Assembly: GCA_009823505.1 (NCBI GenBank)
Contig: VZQC01010436.1
Span: forward strand, 283,789 to 347,788
From: Rhizomys pruinosus
Lineage: Eukaryota > Chordata > Mammalia > Rodentia > Spalacidae
Direction of reading: 5' to 3'
DNA: 64,000 nucleotides
The stretch's first letter is position 1. Every line of letters begins with the position of its first letter. Below, one piece after another: positions 45,840-58,439 of this stretch. A program made the position numbers and the translations under genes. Under the pieces are notes generated by a model that did no database searches, was not told the origin of the DNA, and saw nothing but the letters and a program-made list of their open reading frames with translations.

Positions 45840-46646
45840 CTCCTCCCCCTCTGCCCCCTTCCTCCCCNTTTTTTTTTTCATTTTTAGCTATAAGTGATAA
45901 TCCATGAGTACAAGCATCCTTCATGCAAAACCTATCTGCAGGCTGTTGTGCCCAAACACCTACAGCCCCACCATCCAGTGGGGGGTGACAGGTTGTTTGT
46001 TCAATCAAGTTGATCAAATGAGTGTCCAGACTACATTGCTGTAGTTTCACCATTCACCCCAATCGCAGCCCTTACATTCTACCACGCCCCCTCTTCCGCA
46101 GGTTGTTCCCTAGGCTTAGAAAAGGGGCACAGGTGGATGAGAGGTAAAACAGTCCACTCTCTCTGGAGCTGTTGACTTGGACTCTGGTCAATTCTGGCTG
46201 TTTCCTTTCATGGGCTGACAGTTTGTCCAGGAATAACCTTTCGATCCTACTAATGAAGAACAAGCAATTAGATATATAGGTATTTAAGCAGCACTAATAG
46301 TTATGGTAGGTTACTTTAGCATAGACACATGTTTGGATATGTTAATCCATGAATTACAATTTTCCCCCCTGTTAAATATGACAGGGTCTTACTGTGGCTT
46401 ATAACATCTAACCTGTAGAGGATGTAAGCTTGTGGCATCAGCCATGGGTTATTTCTCCAAGGGGAGAGCCAATAGCCAATTAGATTTGGGATATACAGGC
46501 ACATGGCTGCCTCTGCTGCACAGTATTTCCAGGCAGGTGAGGTGTATCTGGTGCTGACGGTGGAGTCTTGCTTGACTCAGGGAGACCCATATTTGCTTTA
46601 TTGGTTTAGTGGCCTTTGGTAACACTCTCTGGCATTCCAGAGGCCA
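45840..46646 (-). mobile_element. Retroposon A copy between the two duplicated blocks
   Basis: On the minus strand it runs from the GCCTCTGGAATGCCAGAGAG start (matching A at 4540) through CACCTCACCTGCCTGGAAAT, GTAGGATCGAAAGGTTATTC and GGATGCTTGTACTCATGGAT to an A run and G-rich tract at 45840-45880. It has no LTR insertion, so it shows the empty site for the LTR at 5123-5756. A single N lies in its tail at 45868, and its 5' end meets element B at 46647 without a target duplication. Confidence 0.75.
45868..45868. other. Single N: sequence join
   Basis: One ambiguous base between the G-rich tract and A run (C and T on the plus strand) of the A copy that separates the two blocks of duplication 2. 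Confidence 0.8.
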
Positions 46647-47910
46647 TTGAAATCTTAAAGCTAACTAAGGGAAAAGATTTGCATGTTCTCACAGGTCAAA
46701 ACAACATCAGCCTGAGAAAGGAAAGATACAGTTTTGCAATGTATAGGATGGACCAAGAAATACCAGTTGAGAAATTATACCACCTGAACATGAGGAGAAA
46801 GCAAGAGGAAAACTTCAGACTGCCTGATCACAGGCACCAAATATCTCTGTGGATCCTATTTGAAACAACTGTTCATAATGTGTCCTAATGAAACTTGTTT
46901 TCCAGGTGCTGCTAAGTTTAAGATGACAAGCCTTCCTATTTCTCCTTCTTATAAAAAAAGAAAAAAAAAACTTTTGATGGTAATAAAGAAGACAACTATT
47001 ATGGTTGTGATTTTTCATGGGATATGTATAGCCAGTTTTTAACTAATGGGCATAAAAATTGTATAGGAAAATTTTGTTCAGAGCTAGATGTCAGTAAAAA
47101 CCTTTAAAGGCTTGATAGTTTAGCAAATGTGTTAATAGAAAAAGCTTTGGTACCAGCAATGGACTATTTTGCAAAAGAAGCATTGGCTGGGGGCTAATGG
47201 CTCCCCAAAATAAAGGCTATTTGTCTATAAATTGGGATACATCTGTGCATTAAGACACTGGCTGTTGAAGACCTGATGTGAAAACGGAAGTCTGAGTATG
47301 GAAAGGACAAAGATCACGCTTAGAAATGGACAGTAGACCTCTAAAAATGCCATTAACAAAGGCAACTGGAAAAGCAAAATAATGGTCTCCCTGAGTCAAG
47401 CAAGACTCATTGCTACACCACACCTTCCTGGAAGACATTGTACAGCTAGCGGCTCCAAAAGTTATCCTACACCTAATTAGCTATTATCTCACTCTTTTGG
47501 GGGGAATAATATTTCTGGTATTAAACCTTTCGTAATTAATAACACTATAAAAAGTCTTAGTGCATAGACTAATATGCCATCTAAATATTTGTATCTGCCC
47601 ACAGAGCAACTTGCCATGATAATCAATGCCATTTAAATAACCTTGCTGTCTCATTGCTTGCTTGTTAGTAGGATTGAACAAAGGTTTTCCCAAAACAAAC
47701 CATCAGCCCACCTAAGTAAACAGCTTGGAACAGACACCTCAAAGAAAAATAGAGTGCTTCATTTCTCTTTCACTTTTTCCCCTTGTCCTCCAAGGCCCAG
47801 GGATCAAATGGGGAAGATGGAGCACATTAGACTGTTAAGGGCTAAAGAGATGGGGATAATTTCTGAGATATCAAAAATGGACTGGACCTTTATTTGATCA
47901 ACATGTTTGG
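46647..47910 (+). mobile_element. Element B (copy 2)
   Basis: Continuous through the site where copy 1 has the C/A tract. The open stretch at 46660-46880 keeps most of the basic segment, but the ending shifts frame after FRLP. The rest is non-coding, as in copy 1. Confidence 0.55.
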
Positions 47911-48325
47911 ACTCTGGGGACTAGAAACAAATAACTACTAACTAGATTTGTTTGAGTTAGGATTTGTTTAGAATTAATCTGTCTTTTATCCGCCCTTACA
48001 CTCAATAAACAGGTTTGAGTGGCTGGCTATTGAAAGCCTAGATTTCCTTCAGATGCGAACTCCTCACACAGGCTCACCTTGAGTGGGTTGTAGAGGTTGG
48101 ATGCCAATGATAAGATCTTTTTGCACTCAGTCAACATAGGACAGGGACCAAACCTGGGCTGGTTGTATCATAAAGATGGGTAAGACTGAATTTTCGAGAA
48201 TAGATAGCCTAAGGTAGGCACTGTCCAAAATACTGGACACCCCTGAGGTGGGGACAACAATGCCAGAGCAAAGAATTCTGGCTCCTACTGGGCAGTCTGA
48301 GAAAGTGAAAACAAAAGGGTGGATA

Positions 48326-48669
48326 TGTAGGAGAAGTAAGCCCTGCTGCTCGACATACACTGAGCATGCTCAATTATAATTTCCCCATGGAACCATGGGG
48401 GAAATCTGCCTAGCAGCCTGGCAACAGATGATCCAGCCTCAGTCTGAACCTATGAGAGAAAAGATACGCCAACTGCCAGCCAACTAACACACTAACTGCC
48501 ACCTGCCCAGGGACCAATGGGACACAGGGACAGGGTATAATGGTCTGCCTGATTCCTTTAATAAATGAAACTGCTTTTGCCTTTTACCTGCCTCCGAAGG
48601 TCTGTGTCATTGACTCTGTGCTTTCCTATCCCCGCCCCCAAGAGTCCTGTGTCAGGATGGCCTACTACA
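48326..48669 (+). mobile_element. Second copy of the proviral 3' LTR
   Basis: Same LTR as 39701-40043 with GTATAT at 48670-48675. No 5' partner exists in this copy because the duplication begins inside the provirus. Confidence 0.85.
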
Positions 48670-49534
48670 GTATATTCTGGATAGGTCTCCCATATTAAAA
48701 TTCACTCACTCTTGGATCATGGACCATTGTAGAAAAGGAGGCAAAAAGATCTTAATAGCAAAGATTGGTGCATGAACATAAGGAAACAGAGGGCTTCAGA
48801 CTGCTGAGGACTTTTTCATATAAATTTGCAGCAATTGTGACAGCATGTCCAAGAACCATGCTGACACAATCAGACAAAAAAAAAAAAATAGAAAATCAAC
48901 TGGGGGAAATGGACAACAGTAGCCAAGGAACTATTAGCAAATGATTACTGTGGGATAGTTGATAGGCTTTAAGTAGTGACTCTAGACAGGCTAACTAGAC
49001 TCTGGTGGTTGAATAGGCACCATGGGACATCTGGGAATAAATGCTTGAACAGATAGGCCTTAACATATATGACAAAATGCATCAAATCCGATGAGGTGGG
49101 CTATAGGAGGAGCAGATTGGGAAAAGGGTCTATAATTTTTAAGATATATAAGTTGTACAAGAATTAGCAAAATATAAATTAAAAGAGAGAAAATATATTT
49201 ACCAAATTAAAAATAAGATTATTTTGTAGACTATTTGAAAATTTCAAAAAATGTACTTCTGTCATACTCAGATCCCCTTTTTCTTAGATCTGCTCCCAAC
49301 TCCCTACACCACTCAATTAACATCCAGCATATAGAATCTAATTTGAGTTCCCCGATTGCACTTGGGTGTGGGTCTATTCCCTAGAGCCTAGTCAATCTAT
49401 CCCATCTCACATCCTTTAAGAAAAGAACTCTCCATTTCTTAGCAACTATCACTTATCAATAGTTCTGGAGTAGCTATTGAAGGGTCAGCATACAACAACA
49501 ATATTTTCTTTCATACTCAATAAGATAAATAGCA

Positions 49535-49904
49535 ATTGTATTAGTCACTTTTCTGTTGCTGTAATAAAACACCATGACCAAAGGAACTTATAAAAGGAAG
49601 AGTTTATTTGAGCTTACGATTGACGGGTCCAGGGAATTAGAGTCCATTGTGGTGGGAGTTGCTGTGATAAAACACCATGACTGGGCTGGAGAGATGGCCT
49701 AGCGGTTAAGAGCACCGATGCGCTTGCAGAGGACCCAGGGTCGATCCCCAGCACCCACATGGCGGCTGAGAACCGTCTGTAACTCCAATTCCAAGGAGAA
49801 CTCCAGTTCCAGGGGAATCTGAGACCCTCTTCTGACCTCTGTGGCATTGCACGATACGGGTACACAAATCTATATGTAGGCAGTACATTCATACGCATAA
49901 AAAA

Positions 49905-49943
<39 letters not shown>

Positions 49944-50283
49944 AATTAAAAAAAAAACACCATGACCAAAGGAACTTATAAAAGGAAGAGTTTATTTGAG
50001 TTTAAGATTGACAGTTCCAAGGAATTAGAGTCCATTGTGGTAGGACGCATGGCGGCTGGAGCTGGAGCAGCAAGCTGAGGGTCACATCTCGCAATGAGCA
50101 CAGGAAGCCAAGAGAGAGCGACTGGAGACCACAAGCCTTGTTAAACTCACTAAGCCTGCCCCCAATAACGTGCTTCCTCTAGCATGGCCACACCTTCTAA
50201 GACCTCCAAGAACAGTGCCACCAACTGGAGACAAATGTCTGAATACTTAAAGCCTATGGGGGACACTCATTCAAACCACCACA
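49535..50283 (+). mobile_element. URR1-like repeat split by a B2 (copy 2)
   Basis: TTGCTGTAATAAAACACCAT with GACCAAAGGAACTTATAAAA occurs, then after the B2 the body with TAGCATGGCCACACCTTCTA and CATTCAAACCACCACAGC. The segment with AACACCATGACCAAAGGAAC appears on both sides of the B2, partly as target duplication and partly as a second repeat start. Confidence 0.6.
49682..49953 (+). mobile_element. B2 SINE with (AAAT)n tail
   Basis: Complete B2; AAAACACCATGAC flanks it at 49669-49681 and 49954-49966. The tail is a long (AAAT)n run at about 49900-49944. Confidence 0.9.
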
Positions 50284-50539
50284 GCAATTATATTAGACCA
50301 TCTCATCACATATGCTTAAGAATGTTTCTAGGACTGAAATGATTTTCTAAACTTTAGTACACTAAAGGAGTAATGGATATATGATAATTTATTTGGAAAC
50401 AAAATATGTATAATAATGTCACCTTTAGTATATCATTGAATATTTAAAACTATTAGGCCAGGTGTCTTAAGCACTTCATTGGACTGAATTACAGTGTCCT
50501 TATCAGAAATCTGAATCAGAGATATTCATTCAAGTCTAC

Positions 50540-50938
50540 TGTATTAGTCACTTTTCTGTTGCTGTGATAAAACTACCATGACCAAGAGAACTTATAAAAG
50601 GAAGGGTTTATTTGAGCTTACGATTGATGGTTCCAGGGAATTAAGAGTCCAATGTGGCAGGGAGGCATGGTGGCTGGGGCTGGAGCAGAAAGCTGAGTTT
50701 CACATCTCCAGTGAACAAGAGAGAGAGAGAGAGAGAGCAACTGGAGCCAGCAAAGTTTGTTGAACTCACTAAGCCCACCTGTAAGGATTGTTGAACTCAA
50801 TAAGCCCACCCCCCGGTGATGTACTCCAGCATGGCCACACCTTCTAAGACCTCCAAAAACAGCACTACCAACTGGGGACAAAATATCTGAATACTTGAAG
50901 CCTATGGGGGTCATTCTCATTCAAACCACCACACCTAC
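50540..50938 (+). mobile_element. URR1-like repeat (copy 2)
   Basis: TATTAGTCACTTTTCTGTTG start, (GA)n near 50720, CACACCTTCTAAGACCTCCA and CATTCAAACCACCACACC end. Confidence 0.6.
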
Positions 50939-51137
50939 CCAATTAAAAATTGAAATGATATGAAATATCATGACATTTTGTCACATGTCATATGTATTGG
51001 CTGAGTTCAAGATTTAAATTAGGCTACCCAATTTCATATTTTCTATGAACATTAACAAATATTAAATAAAAATGGAATTTTTACTTCACTTGAAGTGTCG
51101 TTGTTATAAATCAATGGTCATAGAGACACCAATCCTA

Positions 51138-51890
51138 AAAGTCAAATGCCCCTCAGGAGACAAATAGTTAACAAAAATGAGTGCATCTACACAATCGAGT
51201 TCTATGCAGTGGTAAAGAAAAATGACATTATGAACTTTGCAGGTAAATGGATGGAACTCAAAGCCATTATGCTAAGTGAAGTAACACAGTCCCAAAGAAA
51301 CAAACAGGGAATGGGTTCCCTCATTTATGGATGCTAGTACCAAATCCCCCAATTGAAAGGCAAGCTGAGCAACATTATTGTTATATTTATTTCTATCTGA
51401 AAGCAAGTATGATGTTATGTGAGACTCTTAATGAGCCATAGAATTAACTTACCATTTACTTTCAGACATGGTAATTAATGTATATGGACTGAAGATATAT
51501 ATTCATATTTTAGAGTAATATAAAATTGAAGGGAAAAATGTAAACTCCTAAACATTTACTAGAGTTAGTTTATAACTTATTCCTGGAGGACATAATTCTG
51601 GTACATATATGACATTTATATAGGCATATTTTGGAGCAATACAATTGGAAGGAACTACAACAACATAAGGACTGGGTCAAAGAACAGATTGTTATAGTTA
51701 AATTCTGCCCCAAACAATAAACCTTTGCAGAAGGCTTTTAAAAAGACTGAGAAAGATGCAGGAAATGTATGGCAGAATGCATGATCTGGGGTGGGGTGGG
51801 AAGAAGGGAAAGGGGAATATATCTAAATTGAACTGAAAAATGATGTCTGAAATACACAAAACATCAATAAAATATATTAAAAATAAATAT
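51138..51890 (+). mobile_element. L1 end of ORF2 and 3' UTR (copy 2)
   Basis: 51146-51337 encodes the ORF2p C-terminus in frame (IYTIEFYAVVKKNDIMNFAG, KWMELKA, LSEVTQSQRN), followed by the 3' UTR with GGGGTGGGGTGGGAAGAAGG and a tail with GATGTCTGAAATACACAAAA. Confidence 0.85.
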
Positions 51891-52139
51891 AAAAATAAAT
51901 CAAATGTTAGTTTCATAGTATGTCTATTCAGCAGAATAATAGAATTATATCCTTCCCATGGGTTGTGATGTGGCTGGGCACAGATTCTTTGCACAGATAA
52001 TAGGACCTTGTACAGGTTCAATATTGTGAAGTGAGCCTAAAGTCCAATGAGAAGATGGTTCGTTATTACTGATTGAAGAAAGTAAATAAAGAGTTGTCAC
52101 ATGATAAAACACAATTGGTGAGATATGTTTTTTTTTATC

Positions 52140-52668
52140 ATTTAACATCTTTACCCATAGGGAATTGCAAATGAAAACTACTTTGAGTAATTTTCATCAA
52201 ATTCATCTTAATCATAATGGCTAAGTTCAAAATTCAAACAGCACATGCTAAGGAGGATGTGGGGGGGGAATAGAACACTTATTTACCATTGATGGGAGTG
52301 CAGACTGATACATCCATAAACAAATAAGCATGAAGGTATTTCAAAGTAGGCCTACAACATAATCAAGCAATAGAGTTCTTGGATATACAGCCAAAGGACT
52401 TTATATCCTGCTACAGAGATAGGTGCTCACCTGTGTCTCCATTCAGCATAACTATGAAATGGAAACAACCAAGACCTCAATCAAATGATGAATGGATAAT
52501 AGAAGCATGTTATTTTACAAAATTTAACATTCTTCAGCTGTTAATAAAAATAGAAAAAAAATGAAATCCTCTGGGTAAATTGATAGAACTGGAAATAATC
52601 ATCATAAGTTAGATAGCCCAGACCCGGAAGGAAAAATACTGCAGAATCTTATAAGTGGATATTTACTT
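52140..52668 (+). mobile_element. Older L1 ORF2 fragment (copy 2)
   Basis: Late ORF2 region with GGGAGTGCAGACTGATACAT, CTATGAAATGGAAACAACCA and the end block AGACCCGGAAGGAAAAATAC. Frames are broken. Confidence 0.7.
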
Positions 52669-52677
52669 TAAATCTTT

Positions 52678-52918
52678 TTTTTTAATTTTATTTATTTCTG
52701 TATGTGTATGAATGTACTGTCTGCATGCAGGTTTGTGCACCCGTGTCGTGCAATGCCGCGGAGGTCAGAAGAGGGTGTCGGATTCCCCTGGAACTGGAGT
52801 TCTCCTGGAATTGGAGTTTCAGACGGTTCTCGGCCGCCATGTGGGTGCTGGGGATCGAACCCTGGTCCTCTGTAAGAGCGGTCGGCACTCTTAACCGCTA
52901 GGCCATCTCTCCAGCCCC
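52678..52918 (-). mobile_element. B2 SINE
   Basis: Complete, near-consensus B2 with a perfect 15-bp target duplication TTACTTTAAATCTTT (52663-52677 and 52919-52933). The open frames across it are SINE read-through. Confidence 0.95.
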
Positions 52919-53041
52919 TTACTTTAAATCTTTAGGTTAATGTGTTTTAATTGTAAAATTCATAGGTAAGGTAGCATGTGATTGGGTTCATTAGAGGGAA
53001 AATATAGTAATATAAATGAGGAAATAGAAATAATGGAATAG

Positions 53042-53267
53042 GGGGCTGGAAAGATGGCTCAGCAGTTTAAGAGCACCGACTGCTCTAGCAGAGGACCCAG
53101 GTTCGATTCCCAGCACCCACATGGCGGCTAAGAACTGTCTTTAACTCCAGTTCCAGGGGAATCTGACACCCTCTTCTGACCTCTACGGCATTGTACGACA
53201 CGGGTGCACCAACCTACATGCAGACAGTACACTCATACACATAAAAATAATAAATTTTAAAAAGTAA
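53042..53267 (+). mobile_element. B2 SINE
   Basis: Complete B2 with target duplication TAATGGAATAG at 53031-53041 and 53268-53278. Confidence 0.95.
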
Positions 53268-54364
53268 TAATGGAATAGGATGGTTAAATGGGGAATAGGA
53301 GAGCAGAGCAAAGAAGGAATAAGAGGAGGGAGAACTAAAAATTCTTGACAAAGTCATTTGAAAATCTGCTATAGAAGCTTATTAATACATATTTGCATAT
53401 TATACAAAAATATTCAAGTGTAGTTAGCCAATAATGGGGGCTTAATGGCCCTTCCAGAAACCACTGGTAAGAAATCAAAGTTCCAATGACATGAATGGCC
53501 TCACTGTATTGGCCTGTTGACCAGAAGGGTACCATGGAACCCAATACCAAAGTGGCTATTGTCTTGGATATTTGCTCTTTGTTTCTTGTCAGAATTTGCC
53601 AGTAAAATCCTGTTACTATACCACATACAAGAGTCATATAGCTACCAAAAATAAATCAACTAGTACTGACCTTGAAGCTTCATTTCTACTGTCTGTTTCT
53701 TGGTGGTAGAAGGTGCTATGCATGCTGCTGGATGAGAAAGTAAACATTAACCTTGCCCAGTTGAGAACCCTGAAAGCTACAAGCCTGATAAGTTATACCT
53801 ACTGGTTCAGTAGTGGCAGGAGGTAGGACTTCTAATTCACAGGAAAACAAACCCAAAGTTAGCACAACAAATGGACTGATATGACTTACAGCTTAGAGAA
53901 ATATAATTAAAGCACAGATTGATACTTCAGTAATTCACATAAATTCACAAATATTGCTGTAAATGAACACAAATGAAAGAGAGAAGTCATAAATGGAAAT
54001 TGGGGATGTTATTGTTGATCCTACAGAATTGTAAGAGGTTATGAGAAAGAATTGTGAGAATTTTTATGAAAACAAAGTGGATAATTAAATGACATTAAAC
54101 ACTTAGGGGGAAAACCTGCCAGAGAATTACAAAGATAGATATATTTATAAATAGTAATAAAAATAATCAAAATCTGAACAATTAAGAACCCTTGGATGGG
54201 GAGCTTCACTGATAAACTAAAGCCTTTAAAGGAATAAAACCAGTTCCCATGTTTCTAAAAATGAGAGTAAACATTCAACAAGTCAGTATTTACCTAATAC
54301 CCAAGCCAGATATTGACATTAAAAGAAAGAAAACTAAAGACTGGTATAAAATGTCCAATTAGAG

Positions 54365-54520
54365 AAACTAGAGCTGGGTGTGCTGGTGCACTTTAGCTCC
54401 AGCACTCATGATGCAGTGTCAGTCTGATCTCCAATAAATGGAGGCCAGACTCATCTACATGGTAAGTTAGTTCCATGTCAGCTGGGGTTACAGGGAGACC
54501 CTCTCTCTCAAAAAAAAATC
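54365..54520 (+). mobile_element. B1-like SINE, old
   Basis: GAGCTGGGTGTGCTGGTGCA, a middle with an ATAAATGGAGGCCAGACTCA segment, and CTGGGGTTACAGGGAGACCC before an A run. Confidence 0.75.
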
Positions 54521-55045
54521 CCCAATAAAATGTAGGATACCAATTTCAGCAGGAAATTAAAAAATTGACATACACCAAGACCAACTGTATTTTATTCCTG
54601 GAATGCACAGATATCCTAAGTAGCTTAGACCAATTAATTGATTTACAAAACTTGAAATGTGGAAAACCCATATCAGCTGTTAGTATCATAATTTTAACTC
54701 TTTTCTCCACACCCACACCTTACCTACTTCATTTCTATAGGTATTACATGTAGATTTCTTTGTACAAATTTCCCTCTTGGTATAATTATTGACCCATTAC
54801 TTTGTCTATTTTATATGTTGGTATACAGACAGAACTAACACAATCAATATATCTAGCCCCTTTGGATTAATTTCTCTGTAAAGGTTTATTGAGCCAGTAA
54901 TCAAATTCAAACAGGCCCTTTCATGATGTCCAGAAATGATCACACCTCCTCTTTCTCCTTTATCAGGTATGACTATGTCATCATTTACTTATTTCCCCTT
55001 AAGTATCTAACATCTCCTTTAAAATCATCTGCTGATGATTGGCCT
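54521..55045. other. No gene seen
   Basis: AT-rich; the first 130 bases look like an L1 reverse-transcriptase fragment but too diverged to call. Confidence 0.4.
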
Positions 55046-55049
55046 TTTA

Positions 55050-55172
55050 TTTTGGTATTTTTGAGACAGGATCTCCCTTTAAGTCCCAGCTATCCTGGAG
55101 CTCATTCTGTAGACCAGGCTGGCCTTGAACTCACAGTGCTAGGATTAAAGGAGTGTGACACCACGACAGGCC
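55050..55172 (-). mobile_element. B1 SINE
   Basis: Reverse B1 with TTTTGAGACAGGATCTCCCT, CAGGCTGGCCTTGAACTCAC and a shortened right end. Flanks share an imperfect TGATTGGCC(C/T)TTTA. Confidence 0.85.
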
Positions 55173-55439
55173 ATAATGATTGGCCCTTTAATGAAGGTAA
55201 TGAATCAAAGGCAACATCAGCAGATTCCCATTCTTATATTAAAGTTCCACACTTGAAACTTCTCTTTGAATCAGGACTGAGCTACCCATGCTCCTTTCTA
55301 ATATTGTTTATCCTCCACTAAATTTTATCTATGAAAAAAATGGAGATACTGCAATGTTTTGTATTTGTATTCTGTTTAAAATTGTTTACTGGATATCAAA
55401 AAGCTGTTACTTATACTTCATAGCTTCATCTCTACTGGT

Positions 55440-56270
55440 TATCTATCATACTTCTGGAAGGCGGTATCCATGTTACCAGAAGAGAAAAACAATTGTTAAC
55501 TCTACCAAGTTAGGAATCCTGAGAGATATGATAACAACTGGCCTGGCAATATATACCCAAGTGTGCCAAATCTAAAAAATGTTATTGGAGAAACCAATAA
55601 TTTTCTGATTGAATCCAATTTTCCCTTCATAAAATGGAACCCATACCTGAAACGTCTGCTTAAACAGGTCACAGATATTAAAGGAGAGCATTCTATTGTT
55701 ATTCTGATAAATAGGTACAGAATTAAACTGACTTCTAATGATTCATTGTTAGACTTGTTGATTAATACATTGTTCGGCTCTCAGGAGAGAAACTTCCTTA
55801 TGGAGCAGATGGCAATTAACATAGGTACATACAATTAGCCAATATGCAGAATATAAGAGACATCAGAGTGCTTATCCATGAATAGAACACCTATACCAAA
55901 CTTATGCATCTTAAGGCTCCATGGTCTTTTCAGGAGAGGGTGTAGAAAATTTTAGGAGGCAGAGGTAGTGGATGACAAGAAATAAGTTTCCAATGCTACT
56001 GGGTAGTCACTCATTTGAACTCACTGCAAGGTAACAGAGTACACAGGTCTCACATAATATGACAAACAAAATATGAGAACAGAACTTGGAAAGTGGCCAA
56101 GAAACTCAATTCTTAGCTGAGGCACTGCTGAAAACATAAGAGCTGATGGAAGAGGGAGAGTCGGTCTTCTTAAAGGCGTGACTCTGGGTAGATCGATTCA
56201 GTGGATCAACATAAACTTAAGGGCATTTGGGGTCTGATATTTTACTTGTTAGGACTTAAGTATATTTCCT
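55440..56270 (+). mobile_element. L1 3' UTR of an old family
   Basis: Blocks AACTCTACCAAGTTAGGAAT, CTTATGGAGCAGATGGCAAT, TTAAGGCTCCATGGTCTTTT and AGGAGGCAGAGGTAGTGGAT are in the order of old L1 3' UTRs. A 240-bp part recurs at 58440-58675. The 91-codon frame at 55563-55838 is not a known protein. Confidence 0.5.
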
Positions 56271-56723
56271 GTTTATAACATATGTACATAAAATTTCACA
56301 GAGGCAGTAAGAAAGTGTGCAGATGGGAAGGTTTAAATATATTGAAAGATATTCCAAAACTTCAATTAAAAACATTTCAGAAATAGTGAAAGGAGTTTTA
56401 ACACATCTTTATTTCAAACAAGTTACAATAATCACTTAAAGAACTCATAAATTTCAATATCAAAAAATTAGATGTATATTTTTTCCTATTGGGTTCATTG
56501 ATAAGAGTTTCTGAATTTATGATAATAGAATAATAATAAATGTAACTAGCTCAATTTACTTCCAAGGAATCCAAAATTGGTTCTGAGCTGTATCTAGGGG
56601 AAGGAGGCACACAAAAGCAATACTGCAATTTAATATGACTGATTCATGGTTGTGACCCTCCCCGTTATCCATTCAGTGTGTCAAGAAAACAAAGCAAAAA
56701 TATGATTAAAACTTCAGGGCCTG

Positions 56724-56931
56724 GGGGTTGGAGAGATGGTTCAGTGTTCAAGAGCACTCTGTTCTTGCAGAGGACCCGATTCATTTCCCAGCACCCATAT
56801 GACCAGTTCCAATGGATCTGACACCCTCTTTTGACCTCACTGGGCTTTGTACAAAATAGGTGCATTTATATTCATATAGGAAATATACTTATACACATAA
56901 AACAGTAATAATACATACAATATTTTAAAAG
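56724..56931 (+). mobile_element. B3/B2 SINE, old and shortened
   Basis: GGGGTTGGAGAGATGGTTCA start, a deleted middle, and TTATACACATAAAACAGTAA end. Target duplication AACTTCAGGGCCTG (56710-56723) against AACTTCAGAGCCTG (56932-56945). Confidence 0.85.
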
Positions 56932-57068
56932 AACTTCAGAGCCTGACATACAGATGCACTCTCATCTCATGAAGGCTGAAAAGGCACGGTCAGTATTTCT
57001 AGGTGAGCTGGGCTACATAGTTACCTCTGTCTAAAGAACAGAAAAATATTCTACTCACAAGGAATCTT

Positions 57069-57249
57069 ATTAAAGGAGCTCAGAAAAATATAAAGATACA
57101 AAAGTATACTTCCATACTACAATCCATCATTTTTGGTCTTCATATAAAGCCAATTCACTTATTAAAGGAGCTCAGAAAATTATAAAGATACAAAAGTATA
57201 CTTCCATACTAGAATCCATCATTTTTGGTCTTCATATAAAGCCAATTCA
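57069..57249 (+). repeat. 92-bp tandem duplication
   Basis: ATTAAAGGAGCTCAGAAAA begins at 57069 and again at 57161. The two units differ at only a few positions, so the duplication is young. Confidence 0.95.
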
Positions 57250-57975
57250 GTTTTAGGCCATAGCAGGGTTGTGATTTCAATTTAACATCTTTTCAGTCTT
57301 TACAAGTATGCAGTTGGGACTTAGACAAAGTGAAATTTTCAGTTGATAAAATTCTTCATAGTTTATCTACCATGAGAAACTAGTAACTGTTCTATAAATA
57401 TTCATGAGCTGGCATCTAATCAATAGCTGAGATATTTTTAAGATATGAAAACAAATGCTCATAGAAAAGTCCAACTCAGTTATTTCGAAATTGAAATTGT
57501 TTTTCAAGGTTTTATAAATGACCAATGAGATTATTTTGTGTGAAGAGCACTTTGTAAGGATTTTCATGGTTTTTGTTTTTTATATTCTACCCTAACCTCA
57601 ATTTCTGGTTTATATTTTCTATTATATTTTTAACAAAAAATTTAAATTTTATTGAAATAAACATTAACTTACTAGAGAAAGAATACTCTGGAAAGCATTG
57701 CTGTTAGTTTGCTATACTCATGGGAAAATTAATTCCATTAGTGACATTTCTCATTCATGAGGTCAAATGCCTGACTAGAAACGTAAGGGAGGACACTTTT
57801 GGTGACAGTTGAAAGATATGTGTGTTGTCATGGTGAGGGAGGGATGGAGGCATAAGCATGTAGATATCTGTTATATTGTGTCTGCCCTCAGAAAAGAGAG
57901 AGATGAAGGGTGCGCTCAGTTCATTTACTGCTTTTAATTTAGTCAGTGACACCAGTCCATAGGATATTGCTTCTT
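57250..57975. other. AT-rich DNA, no gene seen
   Basis: No repeat or gene recognised. Confidence 0.5.
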
Positions 57976-58138
57976 TTTTTTTTATTTTTTTTTTTGTCTT
58001 TTTGAGACAGGGTCTCCCTGTAGCCCCAGCTGTCCTGGAACTCACTCTGTAGAATAAGCTGGCCTTGAACTCACAAAGATCCGCCTGCCTCTGCCTCCCA
58101 AGTGCTAGGATTAAAGGCGTGCGCCACCACACCCGGCC
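57976..58138 (-). mobile_element. B1 SINE
   Basis: Full-length reverse B1, TTTTTGAGACAGGGTCTCCC to GCCACCACACCCGGCC, with a perfect 16-bp target duplication TAGGATATTGCTTCTT at 57960-57975 and 58139-58154. It creates a 164-codon frame on the minus strand that is only read-through. Confidence 0.95.
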
Positions 58139-58439
58139 TAGGATATTGCTTCTTAAATTCAAAGTGTGTCTTTCATCTGTTAAACCTTTCTGGAAACAGC
58201 GACGTAAACATACAAAGAGCTGTATTTCCGTGGTGTTTCTTGATTCCACTGGCTTGATAATGATGCTTAATCATTATCACATCACATCAGGTGAGGGAAA
58301 GAAAGAATGATCACCTTTGTGAAAAGCATTGAGTGTACTGATTTCATTATTGTATTTGAAATATTTCAGGATGTCTGAATTCACTCCTATGGCTTCAATA
58401 TTATGTAATAGATATAACTGAAAGATGTTGTCTATTCAC

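Larger units (their letters stand above)
46647..54122. repeat. Direct duplication 2, right copy
   Basis: Second copy of 37175-45799 without the C/A tract. It starts abruptly inside element B and ends at GCCAG, after which the two copies diverge. From about 49500 on it is the cleaner copy and preserves target-site duplications. Confidence 0.9.

Noticed and set aside
48326..48669. Independent solo LTR insertion
   Set aside because: Its flanks equal those of the 39701-40043 LTR; it is the same LTR within duplication 2.
57755..58249. 164-codon minus-strand frame
   Set aside because: Its middle is B1 SINE read-through and the ends are ordinary intergenic sequence.
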